Positions 15,891 to 25,600 of a stretch of DNA of 64,000 nucleotides are shown here, in pieces. How positions within the stretch are numbered: the stretch's first letter is position 1; each line of letters opens with the position of its first letter. Made by a program: the position numbers and the translations under genes. This stretch comes from Rhizobium sp. Q54. Lineage in GTDB: Bacteria; Pseudomonadota; Alphaproteobacteria; Micropepsales; Micropepsaceae. The notes below the pieces were generated by a model. The model saw only the letters and a list, made by a program, of their open reading frames with translations, was not told the DNA's origin and ran no database searches. The stretch lies in contig CAMAPL010000001.1 of NCBI GenBank assembly GCA_945860165.1, positions 1 to 64,000 of the forward strand, read 5' to 3'.

Positions 15891-18386
15891 ATGCGTCATT
15901 GGCTGCCAGGTCTGGTTATTGCGGCAAGCATCGCATCGCCCCTTCATGCGCAGACGCCGGACGCCACTTTCTTCGAAACCAAGATACGCCCGGTCCTGGC
16001 GACTAATTGCTATGGCTGCCATAACTCTGCCATGGCCGCCCCGAAGGGCAATCTCGTCCTTGATACACGCGAAGGCCTGCGCAGCAAGCTTGAGTCGGGC
16101 AAGCCCGACGAAAGCCGGTTGCTGAAAGTCCTCAGCTTCACGGATCCCGTCGTGCAGATGCCACCAAAAGGCAAGCTGGCTGACTCCATTCTGGCCGATT
16201 TCCGGCAATGGATCGCGGCGGGTGCGATAGACCCTCGCGGTGCCGCGCCCGCCACGGCAGTCGCGTCGTCAGCGTCCCAGTATAAAGGCTTGTCGCTGGA
16301 TGAAGGCCGCAAATGGTGGGCGTTCCAGCCTGTCGCGACCAAGCCTGCACCGAACGTCGCGGCTGCGCATGGTCCGCGCAACAACAAGGTAGACAGCTTC
16401 ATTCTTGCAAAATTGGCGGACAGGAAGCTGGCGCCATCCCCGAAGGCCGACAAGCGCACGCTGGTGACGCGCGCCTATGCGGACCTTGTGGGCTACAAGC
16501 CAACCTTTGGCGAAGTGCAGGCTTTCCTGGCCGATCAGAAGCTAGACGCCTATGCCCGGCTGGTCGATCGCCTGATGGCCTCACCGCAATATGGTGAACG
16601 CTGGGGCCGCCGCTGGATGGACGTGGTGCGCTATGCCGAGGATAATCCGACCTCGGAAGCGACCAATCCGCCTTATCCCTTTGCCTGGCGTTATCGCGAC
16701 TGGATCGTGGAAGCCATCAATGCGGACATGCCCTATGACCGCTTCGTCAAGCTGCAGCTGGCGGCCGACCTGATGCCGAACACCAAGCGCAGTGACATGC
16801 GGGCGCTGGGCTATCTGGGCGCGGCACCGGTCTATCATCACGACCTGCGGCTGTCGGGCGACGTCATTGGCGGTTTTATGACCGACGATTGGGACGAGCG
16901 GATCGATGCGGTGTCGCGCGGCCTGCTGGGCGTTTCGATCAGTTGCGCCCGCTGCCACGACCACAAGTTCGATCCCTTCAGCCAGAAGGACTACACCGCA
17001 CTGATGGGGGTGTTTGCCTCCACCACCCGTGCCGAGCGGCCCATGTTCGCAGTGGATTCGAAGACCGAGCAGAGCTACATGCTGCTGCAGCGCAAGCTGT
17101 TCGACCTGTCCTATTCCGCAAACCTGCTGGTGAATGAAACTTCGACCTTCACCAACCCATCCGAAAAGTCCGTCAAGTGGAAGTCGGTGATTGACGTTCT
17201 GAAGGCGCAGGCCAATGCGGCGCTCGCCAAATATCCGCAGCTTGTTGCAACGCTGGAACTATACTGGACGCCGCGCGCGCGTGGTGGCGCAGCGCCGCCG
17301 CCACCACCAGCCCCAGTCCGCCTCGCGGCCGGTGCCAAGCCCGCGCCTGCCGCACCGCCAGCGGCCGGCCGTGGTGGCCGTGGCAACGCCAGTTCTACAG
17401 ACCCCTACATGAATGCCGTGTTCGAGGCGGCACGCGATGTGGACGTGTCGGACCTTACCTACACCTTCATCACCTATAAGCCCGGCGAAACGCGGGACAT
17501 GCCGGTGTTCCGCGCCGGCAACTATGCGTCGCCCGGTGCTATCGTGCCGCGCGGCTTCCCGGCGGTGCTGGCGAAGGGCGACACGAACTTTCGCCAAGGC
17601 TCCGGTCGGCGCGAGCTGGCGGATCGCATCTTCACTGACTCGAAGGGGCTGGCGGCGCGCGTGATTGTCAACCGGGTCTGGGCCTGGCATTTCGGGCAGG
17701 GGCTTGTGACCACGCCAAGTGATTTCGGCACCCAGGGCGAAAAAGCTTCGCATCCGGAACTGCTGGACGATCTGGCCGCGCGTTTCATTGCCAATCGCTG
17801 GTCGCTGAAGTGGCTGAACCGGGAAATCATGCTGTCGGCGACCTATCAGCAGGCGAGCCGACCGCGTGCCGACGGTATGGTGGCCGATCAGGCGAACGCG
17901 CTGTTGTGGCGCCAAAACCCGCAGCGCCTCGATAGTGAGGCCTATCGTGACACGCTGGTGCGCGCTGCCGGTATTCTCGACCTGCAGGTGGGCGGGGCGC
18001 CGGGCGACCTGGATGACAGCACCTATTTCCGCCGGGCGATCTATGGCCGTGTCAGCCGCGCTCGTTCTTCGCAGATGCAGACGCTGTTCGATTTCCCCGC
18101 GCCCACGCAGACGGCGCCGAACCGTGATGTCACGACTTCGACGCTGCAGCAGGTTTTCCTGATGAACAGCGAATTCGTGCAGAATTTGTCGGCTGCTGCC
18201 GTGAAGACCGCGACGGCGAAGGTAACCAGCCAGCCGCAACAGGTGGTCGCGCTCTATCGGCAGGTGCTGGCGCGCAATCCTACCGCGGCCGAAACGGAAG
18301 CGGCGCTCACCTATTTGCAGAAAGGCACGCTGGTGCGCTTCGCCCAGATCCTGCTTTCGACCAATGAAGAGATTTTCCTGCCATGA
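15891..18386 (+). CDS. cluster I PSC1-DUF1549-DUF1553 protein with two CxxCH motifs
   Basis: The 831-residue product starts with a signal peptide ending LHAQ and an N-terminal planctomycete-type cytochrome c domain (PSC1) with CYGCH at residues 40-44. DUF1549 follows (about residues 175-410), containing a second CxxCH, CARCHDHKFDPF at residues 352-356 onward, which is a family hallmark. An alanine/proline/glycine-rich linker spans about residues 461-503, and DUF1553 occupies the rest. DUF1549/DUF1553 have no established biochemical function; the heme sites point to redox. It overlaps the DUF1501 gene by 4 bases (ATGA). Proline-rich linkers of this sort separate independently folding domains. 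Periplasmic location inferred. Confidence 0.85.
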   Translation: MRHWLPGLVIAASIASPLHAQTPDATFFETKIRPVLATNCYGCHNSAMAAPKGNLVLDTREGLRSKLESGKPDESRLLKVLSFTDPVVQMPPKGKLADSILADFRQWIAAGAIDPRGAAPATAVASSASQYKGLSLDEGRKWWAFQPVATKPAPNVAAAHGPRNNKVDSFILAKLADRKLAPSPKADKRTLVTRAYADLVGYKPTFGEVQAFLADQKLDAYARLVDRLMASPQYGERWGRRWMDVVRYAEDNPTSEATNPPYPFAWRYRDWIVEAINADMPYDRFVKLQLAADLMPNTKRSDMRALGYLGAAPVYHHDLRLSGDVIGGFMTDDWDERIDAVSRGLLGVSISCARCHDHKFDPFSQKDYTALMGVFASTTRAERPMFAVDSKTEQSYMLLQRKLFDLSYSANLLVNETSTFTNPSEKSVKWKSVIDVLKAQANAALAKYPQLVATLELYWTPRARGGAAPPPPPAPVRLAAGAKPAPAAPPAAGRGGRGNASSTDPYMNAVFEAARDVDVSDLTYTFITYKPGETRDMPVFRAGNYASPGAIVPRGFPAVLAKGDTNFRQGSGRRELADRIFTDSKGLAARVIVNRVWAWHFGQGLVTTPSDFGTQGEKASHPELLDDLAARFIANRWSLKWLNREIMLSATYQQASRPRADGMVADQANALLWRQNPQRLDSEAYRDTLVRAAGILDLQVGGAPGDLDDSTYFRRAIYGRVSRARSSQMQTLFDFPAPTQTAPNRDVTTSTLQQVFLMNSEFVQNLSAAAVKTATAKVTSQPQQVVALYRQVLARNPTAAETEAALTYLQKGTLVRFAQILLSTNEEIFLP

Positions 18387-19762
18387 GCATCAGACTCTCG
18401 CGACGGCATATGATCGAATCCATTGGCGGCGGTCTTGGCGCTGTTGGCCTGGCCGGCTTGTGGTCGGATGTATTCGGGGCGGAGCCGGGCGCGGCGAACC
18501 TGGCGCACTATGCAGGCCCCAAGCTGCCCGCCAAGGCCAAGCACGTCATCATGCTGTACCTGAATGGCGGGCCGTCTCAGCTCGACATGTTCGATCCGAA
18601 ACCGGCGCTGTTCAAATATGCCGGGCAGCGTCCCAATGCGGTGGATTTGCGCACCGAACGCACCACGGGGGGCCTGATGCCGTCGCCCTTCGAATTTAAG
18701 CGTTATGGTCGTGGCGGTATCGAGGTGAGCGAGCTGCTGCCACAGCTGGCCAGCGTGATCGACGAGATTACCGTGATCCGCTCGATGTACACCTTCAATC
18801 CCACGCACACGCCTGGCCGCGCCATCCTGCATACGGGCAGCGTGCTGGCGACGCGGCCCTCCATTGGCTCGTGGGTGACCTATGGCCTGGGCACCGAGAA
18901 CCAGAACCTGCCGTCCTTCGTCGCGCTGGGCAGTGCGCCGCCCGGCGGCCCTCAAACGCGCGCCGGTTTTCTTCCGGCCGAATTCCAGGGCGTGGGTTTT
19001 GGCGTCGCTGATCCGGACCCCGAGCGGATTATTCCCAACCTGCGCAACAAGCTGATTGATCCGGCCTCGCAGCGGATAGACATGGATGCCCTGCTGGCCC
19101 TGAACCAGGCGCAGGAAAAATCCTTTGGCCATGACCAGTTCCTGGAAGGTCGCATCAAGTCGATGGAAACGGCCTATCGCATGCAGTTCGAGGCGCTGGA
19201 CCTGTTCGACATCCGTAAAGAACCGCAGAATATCCGTGATGAATATGGCCCCACTGCCTTTGGCACTGGCTGTCTTCTGGCGCGGCGGCTGGTCGAGGCT
19301 GGCGTGCGCTATGTCAATGTCGAGTATCCGGGCGGCCAGGCCTGGGACGATCATTCGAACCTCAACAACAATCTACGCAAGCGTTGCCCGGACATGGACC
19401 AGGCGGCGGCGGCGCTGATCCGCGACCTCAAGCGCCGGGGCAAGCTGGACGAGACCATTGTGGTGTGGGGCGGCGAGTTTGGCCGCACGCCGGTTTCCGA
19501 AAGCGGTTCGGGACGCGACCACAATCCCTATGGCTACACCATGTTCGTGGCAGGCGGCGGCTTCAAGGGCGGCATGGCTTACGGTGCCACGGACGAATTC
19601 GGCTTCAAGGCAGAGCAGAACCGCGTCTCGGTCCATGACCTGCATGCGACGTTGCTGGGCCAGCTTGGCATGGATCACACCAAGTTGACCTATCGCTATG
19701 CGGGCCGGGATTTCCGTCTCACCGACGTGCATGGCGAGATCGTGAGGGACATCCTTGCGTAA
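18383..19762 (+). CDS. cluster I DUF1501 protein, Tat-exported
   Basis: The start ATG overlaps the stop of the DUF1549/1553 gene (ATGA). The N-terminus LSRRHMIES carries a twin-arginine motif and a glycine-rich hydrophobic stretch, so Tat export is likely. The 459 residues hold the DUF1501 signatures: NGGPSQLDMFDPKP near residue 56, SWVTYGLGTENQNLPSF near 155, WDDHSN near 320, WGGEFGRTP near 365 and a GRDHNP element close behind. DUF1501 is related to the sulfatase/alkaline-phosphatase fold, whose histidine/aspartate sites bind metals, but its reaction is unknown. It is consistently paired with DUF1549/1553 genes, as here and in cluster II. Confidence 0.87.
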   Translation: MSIRLSRRHMIESIGGGLGAVGLAGLWSDVFGAEPGAANLAHYAGPKLPAKAKHVIMLYLNGGPSQLDMFDPKPALFKYAGQRPNAVDLRTERTTGGLMPSPFEFKRYGRGGIEVSELLPQLASVIDEITVIRSMYTFNPTHTPGRAILHTGSVLATRPSIGSWVTYGLGTENQNLPSFVALGSAPPGGPQTRAGFLPAEFQGVGFGVADPDPERIIPNLRNKLIDPASQRIDMDALLALNQAQEKSFGHDQFLEGRIKSMETAYRMQFEALDLFDIRKEPQNIRDEYGPTAFGTGCLLARRLVEAGVRYVNVEYPGGQAWDDHSNLNNNLRKRCPDMDQAAAALIRDLKRRGKLDETIVVWGGEFGRTPVSESGSGRDHNPYGYTMFVAGGGFKGGMAYGATDEFGFKAEQNRVSVHDLHATLLGQLGMDHTKLTYRYAGRDFRLTDVHGEIVRDILA

Positions 19763-20519
19763 GATGTTTGCCGGATGCGCGGCGCTTGCCTGCCTGACTG
19801 TCGCTGTCGCGGCGCAGCAGCCTGAGCCTGCGCGCAAGACCGTGACGCGCGATCCAGTGTTCACCGCGGCACAGGCAGAACGTGGCAATCAGGTGTACCA
19901 GGCCAACTGTGTTGGCTGCCATCTTCCGGGGTTGGACGGTTCGGGCAATCCGAAGGTGACGGCCACGGGTGCGCCCCTGGTTGGCCCACGATTCGTGCAG
20001 GATTTCGGCGAAGGCAAGGTCGCTGCGCTGCTGAACAAGATCACGCGCGACATGCCAGCGGGCGCAGGCAAGGCAGGGTCGCTGACAGAGCAGCAATATC
20101 TCGATGTCTCGTCTTATATCCTGCAGCAGAACAAGTTTCCGGCCGGATCATCTGACCTGACGGTAGATTTAGCCAATGATGTCTGGATTCCCGGCGCTGG
20201 CGGCGCGGAAGGGTTGGCGGACTATACCTATGTCACGGGCGTCGGATGCCTGAGCCAAGACCCGACACGCTCATGGATGCTCACAGCCGCGCAGGAACTG
20301 AAGAAGACCGATGTGCCCGCGCCAGGTAGCATGCCTGCTGCTGCGACAGCGTCCGATGTGCCCGGCGAATATAATTTCCGCCTGCTCAACGCGTATAATT
20401 TCGGTCCCGAGCCGCATAATCAACGCAAGGTGCGTGTGTCCGGATACCTGGCGCGGGTCGGTGCCGAGATACGCGTCAATGTGCAGGCACTGCAGATGGT
20501 CAGCGCCTCGTGCAAGTGA
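19755..20519 (+). CDS. cluster I exported mono-heme c-type cytochrome
   Basis: GAGGGA at 19744-19749 lies 5 bases before TTG 19755, which favours that start over the in-frame ATG at 19764; it overlaps the DUF1501 stop. The 254 residues have a signal peptide (MRKMFAGCAALAC..., ending VAA), then CVGCH at residues 52-56, and an RDMPAG..GSL methionine-bearing segment that may give the distal ligand. The last 100 residues form a second domain with paired cysteines (VGCLSQ and SASCK) resembling cytochrome-associated beta-domains. It probably shuttles electrons from the DUF1549 hemes in the periplasm. Confidence 0.8.
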   Translation: MRKMFAGCAALACLTVAVAAQQPEPARKTVTRDPVFTAAQAERGNQVYQANCVGCHLPGLDGSGNPKVTATGAPLVGPRFVQDFGEGKVAALLNKITRDMPAGAGKAGSLTEQQYLDVSSYILQQNKFPAGSSDLTVDLANDVWIPGAGGAEGLADYTYVTGVGCLSQDPTRSWMLTAAQELKKTDVPAPGSMPAAATASDVPGEYNFRLLNAYNFGPEPHNQRKVRVSGYLARVGAEIRVNVQALQMVSASCK

Positions 20520-20956
20520 CAGTCTGGCGCTGGTCGCTTATCGCCGCGTTGGTCTGGGCGGGCGGCCTGACCCAGATCAGGGCCCAGCCCGCCGACACGC
20601 CCGCACAGACGGTGTGGAGCGGTGTCTATAGCGAGGCCCAGGCCTATCGCGGCGAGAAAGTCGTAGACACGGTCTGTCTTGGCTGCCATGGCGCCGGGCT
20701 TGAGGGCGGTGACTCGGGCCCAAGGCTTGTCGGCGAACATTTCCTGTCGGCCTGGAACAAAAAATCCGTTGGCGATCTCTTCGATTTCATTTTCGAGACG
20801 ATGCCGAAGAACGCGCCGCGCACGATGAGGAAAGAGGATATCGCGTCGGTCATCGCCTATATGCTCAAGCACAATGACCTTCCCGCCGGCCGGCAGGAAT
20901 TGTCGGCTGAGCGTGACGCGCTGGCGCAGATCACTATTTTCGCCACCAAGCCTTGA
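20510..20956 (+). CDS. cluster I small exported c-type cytochrome
   Basis: The GTG at 20510 overlaps the previous stop; a second GTG at 20516 is the alternative start. The 148-residue product has a signal peptide (VWRWSLIAALVWAG..., ending IRAQ) and CLGCH at residues 56-60, followed by an FETMPKNAPRTM region that supplies methionines for axial ligation. Sequence organisation is close to that of the heme domain of the 19755 protein and of the PQQ dehydrogenase at 47699. It ends cluster I and most likely carries electrons in the periplasm. Confidence 0.82.
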   Translation: MQVTVWRWSLIAALVWAGGLTQIRAQPADTPAQTVWSGVYSEAQAYRGEKVVDTVCLGCHGAGLEGGDSGPRLVGEHFLSAWNKKSVGDLFDFIFETMPKNAPRTMRKEDIASVIAYMLKHNDLPAGRQELSAERDALAQITIFATKP

Positions 20957-21109
20957 GACCGGCCCAGTTCCCTGCCTAATTCGGTGTGCTGCTGTCCTGC
21001 CGGATATTTTGTACCAGCGTGATTTAGGCTACTGCATAGCTGGCGATCCATCTAGGTGATGGTGTCACGGATACAAAAGTCAGAGGCGCAGGTGTTATAG
21101 GTCAAACGA

Positions 21110-21427
21110 ATGCCGCCCCGCCGCCTAAAACTCCCGCTGATCCTAGCCGTCGCCCTGCTATCGGCTTGCACGATTGTCCAGTCGGCACCGGCGCCGTCAG
21201 CCCCCGCCATCCACCGCGATGCCCACGGGCGCATAGAGCGCAGCGGAGCCGCCAGGGCCGCCTTCAAGCGTGAGCATCCTTGCCCAGCTACGCATCTGCT
21301 GACAGGGCCATGCCCCGGCTACATCATCGACCACGTGAACGCACTGAAGCGCGGCGGGCCGGATAGCCCGGCTAACATGCAATGGCAGACCGTCGACGAG
21401 GCTAAGGCGAAGGATCGGGTGGAGTAG
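21110..21427 (+). CDS. HNH-endonuclease-like small lipoprotein or exported protein
   Basis: The 105 residues start with a positively charged, hydrophobic N-terminus ending LLSAC, a possible lipobox. The C-terminal half has the small HNH-like pattern: paired cysteines (HPCPA, GPCPG), IIDHVNALKRGG with the key histidine, and NMQWQTVDEAKAKD, in which the asparagine and downstream residues complete the site. Similar proteins are annotated as HNH endonucleases in many proteobacteria, often with a signal peptide. A 3' fragment of a second copy lies at 14113-14262. Whether it cuts DNA outside the cytoplasm is unclear. Confidence 0.75.
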   Translation: MPPRRLKLPLILAVALLSACTIVQSAPAPSAPAIHRDAHGRIERSGAARAAFKREHPCPATHLLTGPCPGYIIDHVNALKRGGPDSPANMQWQTVDEAKAKDRVE

Positions 21428-21536
21428 TCTGCCACTGCTGAGCAATCATGCCGACCCAAAGGGCCGGCGAGCCATCCAGACCGGCTGCACAGGGCGGGCG
21501 TAAGGGCTATGCTCGGCGGAAATGGGGACCGCCGCC

Positions 21537-21734
21537 ATGAACCGCAAACGCACCGCACTAATGATCTCAGCCGTTTTCGCCGGTATCGGGCTGCTCCATT
21601 TTGCAAGGATTTACTATGACTGGTCGGCCATCATCGGCGGCTGGGCGGTCCCTATGTGGTTAAGCTGGATCGCAGTGATGGCGTGTGGCGCGTTAAGCTA
21701 TTTCGCGCTGGGGCTTCTTCGGAAGGGTAAATAG
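21537..21734 (+). CDS. small two-helix inner-membrane protein
   Basis: I choose ATG 21537 (MNRKRT...) because it gives a positively charged start ahead of the first hydrophobic segment; an in-frame ATG lies 15 bases upstream. The 65 residues form two membrane helices, about residues 7-25 and 34-60, ending in basic LLRKGK. No domain is recognised and no partner is obvious. Similar two-helix proteins are common and mostly uncharacterised. Confidence 0.55.
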   Translation: MNRKRTALMISAVFAGIGLLHFARIYYDWSAIIGGWAVPMWLSWIAVMACGALSYFALGLLRKGK

Positions 21735-21796
21735 GCCAGTAGGTCTAGCGGATACTGCCCCACCGCCTCAAAGCCCCGCCCATCCTATACATCTCC

Positions 21797-22024
21797 CTAC
21801 TCATGGACTTTGTTTATCCTTGCATCTCGAGTTGCCTTCCAAGCGTCATAATGCCCATCCCCCGGCGATGGATGCATTGCGAAGTTGACGTCTGTTAAAA
21901 GATTCATCGCCTCGTGCACCGACCAACCCCTGCAAGTGGCCGCTATTATTCCACCCGCCAAGGAGGAGGCAGCACTACTGCGTACCGCTGCAATAATCTG
22001 ATTTTCTGCTGAACTGTGGGGCAT
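21797..22024 (-). CDS. small hypothetical protein
   Basis: ATG at 22024 sits 8 bases after AAGGA; the ATG at 22030 is too close to it. The 75-residue product is acidic-to-neutral with a hydrophobic/alanine-rich middle and a C-terminal HPSPGDGHYDAWKATRDAR segment whose composition looks like true coding sequence. No known domain. It lies next to a broken gene and an IS scar in a lower-GC strip, so it could itself be a relic. Confidence 0.5.
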   Translation of the reverse strand: MPHSSAENQIIAAVRSSAASSLAGGIIAATCRGWSVHEAMNLLTDVNFAMHPSPGDGHYDAWKATRDARINKVHE

Positions 22025-22118
22025 TTGCATTATCCTTTTTATTAGATGTTGGCAGAGCCATCCAGCGACGACGACTGACCTGTGCCAGCCGCCGCCACTA
22101 GAAGATAAAAGCTATTGG

Positions 22119-22361
22119 CTACTGCTTGTCGTAAACGGCGGTCATTGTGACCGTAGTACCGTCGACATTTGTATAATTCGCAGTGCTTGTTCGCGTTTTA
22201 CCATCAGCTGAAATTACTGTGGTGGTATTACGTGTTCCTATTTTTTTTCAAAACTGCCGAATAAAAATAAGCATTAATGCGCGTCAAGGCGATTAAACCG
22301 GTATTTACCCCACTAGTGGGATAAGGCTTCCCATCAAAGTTTACGGTCCAGACTATATCTG
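22119..22361 (-). pseudogene. 5'-truncated, frameshifted gene for a small secreted protein (family ending VYDKQ)
   Basis: Read on the minus strand from 22361, the frame gives IVWTVNFDGKPYPTSG and then TRINAYFYSAVLKK; it then runs into a tract of eight A (plus-strand T at 22241-22248) where the frame breaks. In another frame it continues GTRNTTTVISADGKTRTSTA and ends AVYDKQ at 22119. The pattern FDGK.YP...K..GK...TVSADGKTRT...VYDKQ is one I recall from small secreted proteins of unknown function in proteobacteria. A single-base length change in the A tract restores the frame. Its 5' part ends where the IS3 scar begins. Confidence 0.72.
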
Positions 22362-22544
22362 CGTGACGAGCTTCTCAATGGAGAGATCTTCTACAGCCTG
22401 AAGGAGGCCAAGGCGGTGATTGGGCAATGGCGCAGTAACTACAACACTGCCAGACCCCACTCATCGCTGGGATATCGGCCACCAGCACCACAGGTATTTA
22501 GCCCAGCTACCCCACCTCTGGACCAGGTGAGTGCCATGCAATAG
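22362..22544 (+). mobile_element. IS3-family transposase (OrfB) C-terminal remnant
   Basis: The frame RDELLNGEIFYSLKEAK, continuing with WRSNYNTARPHSSLGYRPPAP, ends at TAG 22542-22544. This is the characteristic C-terminal end of IS3-group integrase-type transposases (rve core, RPHSSLGY motif). About 60 codons remain; the catalytic DDE residues and both terminal inverted repeats are missing. The left boundary abuts the opposite-strand pseudogene, pointing to an old insertion followed by deletion. Confidence 0.85.
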
Positions 22545-22654
22545 TCTCTCTATGCCGATGTTACAAAATATCCGCCAGGTCAGTGTTTTGTGATAATATT
22601 GGCGGATCTGAAAAACCCGGCCTGAGGCATTGGTGTAGGGTTTGAGGCATCAGC

Positions 22655-25600
22655 ATGGCCAGCATAGTTAAGAGCAGGACGGTGTTGTTGATGGCTGCGG
22701 CCGTCCTGATCGCGGTGATGGGAGGCGTGAGCGCTACGATCTTCGGCCATTCCACGCCCTCGCAGCCGCAAATTGAGTTCAACCGCGACATCCGCCCGAT
22801 CCTGAATGCCAACTGCATGGCCTGCCATGGCGGCGTAAAGCAGGCTGCCAATGTTTCCTTCTCTTATCGCGAGCAGGTGCTGGGCAAAGGCAAGTCCGGT
22901 CGCCCGACCGTGGTGCCGGGAAATCCCCGGGCTTCGGAGCTAATGGCCAGAATCACGTCGAAGGATGACGACGTGCGCATGCCGCTGCATACGGCGCCGC
23001 TATCGCAAAAGCAGATCGCGCTGCTGCGGCAATGGATCGAGGAAGGGGCGCACTGGTCGGACTATTGGGCTTTCGTGTCACCCAAACCGCAGCCGCTGCC
23101 GGCGGTGAAGCGGGCTGCCTGGGTACGCCGGCCGCTGGACCGTTTCATTCTGGCGCGCCTCGAGAAGGAACATCTTTTCCCTTCGGCCGAGGCTGGCAAG
23201 GCCGAGCTTTTGCGGCGGGCCTCGCTGGACTTGACGGGCTTGCCGTCCACGCCGCAGGAGCAGGCGAATTTTCTCGCCGATACCTCCCCGGCCGCGTATG
23301 AAAAACAGGTGGACCGGTTGCTTGCGTCGCCGCGCTATGGCGAGCGCTGGGCGACCATGTGGCTGGATGTTGCCCGCTATGGAGACAGCAAGGGCTTTGA
23401 GAAAGACAGAAGCCGCACGGTCTGGCCGTATCGCGACTGGGTGATTGACGCCTTCAACCGCAACATGCCCTTCGACCAGTTTGTCATCAGGCAGTTGGGG
23501 GGCGACCTGTTCCCCAAGCCCAGCTTTGGTGACCTTATCGCCACCTCTTTCCATCGCCAGACCCAGGCCAATGACGAGGGCGGCACCGATGATGAGGAAT
23601 TCCGCATTGCCGCGATGATGGACCGCACGTCCACGACCTGGTCTGCATTGAACGGGGTCAGCTTCAACTGCGTGCAGTGCCATTCGCACCCTTACGACCC
23701 CATCCGCCACGATGAATATTATAAGTTCATGGCGTTCTTCAATACACAACGTGACGCGGACATTGCCTTCGACAATGCCAGGCCGGATGACTGGCCCGTG
23801 CTGAACGTGCCCATCGACAAGGCACAGTATGGTGCGGCCGACCGACTGCAGAAACAGATCAGTGCGGTGCGCGAAACCGTCGTGGCCGCCAGCCGGGCCG
23901 CGGAGGCCCGCACGCAATGGAAGCCGCTGCCGATCCAGCAGGCCGGCATTAGCGAGGTGCTGGCAATCAAGGCATTGCTGGCTAAGGCCCTGGCCAAGGG
24001 CGGGGACGGCGAAGACAAGCGCGCCAAGCAGATCGAACGGCTGCAGAAGGAACTCGCCCGCGCCGAACTGCATCCGCCGCAGGCATCGTTGCAGATCAGA
24101 AACGGCATGGCCGAAAGCAAGGGCACCGTTCCCCGCAACACGGTGTTCGAGCTCACCGCGACACTAGACACCCCGACACTGACTGCCATCCGGATCGAAG
24201 TCCCGCCCGCCAATTCCGAGGCGGCCCATACGCCGGAGAAGGGCTTCATCGTCAACCATGTCGATGCCTGGATTGTCAGGACCGGTGGCGGCGCTGACAA
24301 GATCACCTTCCGCCTGATGGCGCCCGATGCGGCGGACAGCCTGATCGCCGATGTCGCGCGCGACATGAAGGCCAACGGGAAGATCAAGGCCAAGGAATAC
24401 GGCAAGGACAAGACCGGCCGACCGGTCGAGAAAATGGTCGGGACCAGCCAGCCGGAGGCCAAGCCGCGCACGCCGGACGAGGTGATGCAGAGCGTCGCCG
24501 CCAACAGCGGTCTTCTGGCCGATCCTAGTCTTTTCTATGCGCGCTGGGTGGTGGCGGTTCCCGATCGTCCAATCCAGTTGCTCGCCGGCGCCAGGCTGCG
24601 GTTGCAGCTGACCCAGACGGAATCTGTCAACCAGACCATCGGCGCCGCGCCGCGCGTGCGACTGTTCACCAGCAACGATAAGCGCTGGACGGCGCTGGCG
24701 CATTCTTCGCAGATTGCCAGTTCGCTGGCCGACCTGGAACAAATGGACCACGACCTCTCGGCCATTCCCGCAGTGCTGGTGCCGGTGATGGCAGAGCAGG
24801 CCGGTTACGAAAAGCGGCAAACCCTGGAATATGATCGCGGCAGTTTCCTCACCCAGGCCGGCCCCAACCTCGCACCCGACACGCCCGCCTTGTTCCCGAG
24901 AATGCCCACCAACGCGCCGCACAATCGCCTGACCCTGGCGAAATGGTTCTTCCAGCCCGGCCAACCCCTTACGGCGCGCGTGGCGGTGAACCGCTACTGG
25001 GAGCAGTTGTTCGGCACCGGCATTGTGGAGTCACAGGAAGATTTCGGCAGCGCTGGCGACCCGCCCAGCCATCCTGAACTACTGGACTGGCTGGCGCTGC
25101 GTTTCCAGAACGACCTGCATTGGAACCAGAAGGCGCTGGTGCGGGAGATCGTGACCAGCGCCACCTATCGACAGAGCGCCGGCTCGACAGCGGCGCTACG
25201 CGACAAGGATCCGCGCAACCGCCTCTTGGCGCGCGGGCCGCAGCAACGCTTGTCGGCCGAGATGGTGCGCGACCAGGCGATGCTGTCCAGTGGCTTGCTC
25301 AATCCGCAGATGGGCGGCCCGCCCGTCATGCCCGCCCAGCCCGAGAATATCTGGAACGTAGTGTCCAACAATCCGGAACGCTGGGTTAACGCCACCGGAC
25401 CTGACCGCTATCGCCGCGCAGTCTATACCTTCGTCAAGCGCACCTCGCTGTATCCCAGCTTCGTCACGTTCGATGCCGCGGATCGCACCCAGACGACCCC
25501 ACGCCGCATCACCACCAACACGCCGTTGCAGGCGCTGGTGACCCTGAATGATCCGGTCTATCACGAGGCTGCCATCGCCCTGTCCGGGCGCATGCTGAAG

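Noticed and set aside
17259-18239. 326-codon minus-strand frame in cluster I
   Set aside because: Antisense to DUF1553; composition is that of reversed high-GC codons.
22571-22606. TCCGCCA...TGGCGGA inverted repeat just before cluster II
   Set aside because: Arms of 7 bases with a 22-base loop are weak and the sequence does not resemble a known operator or IS end.
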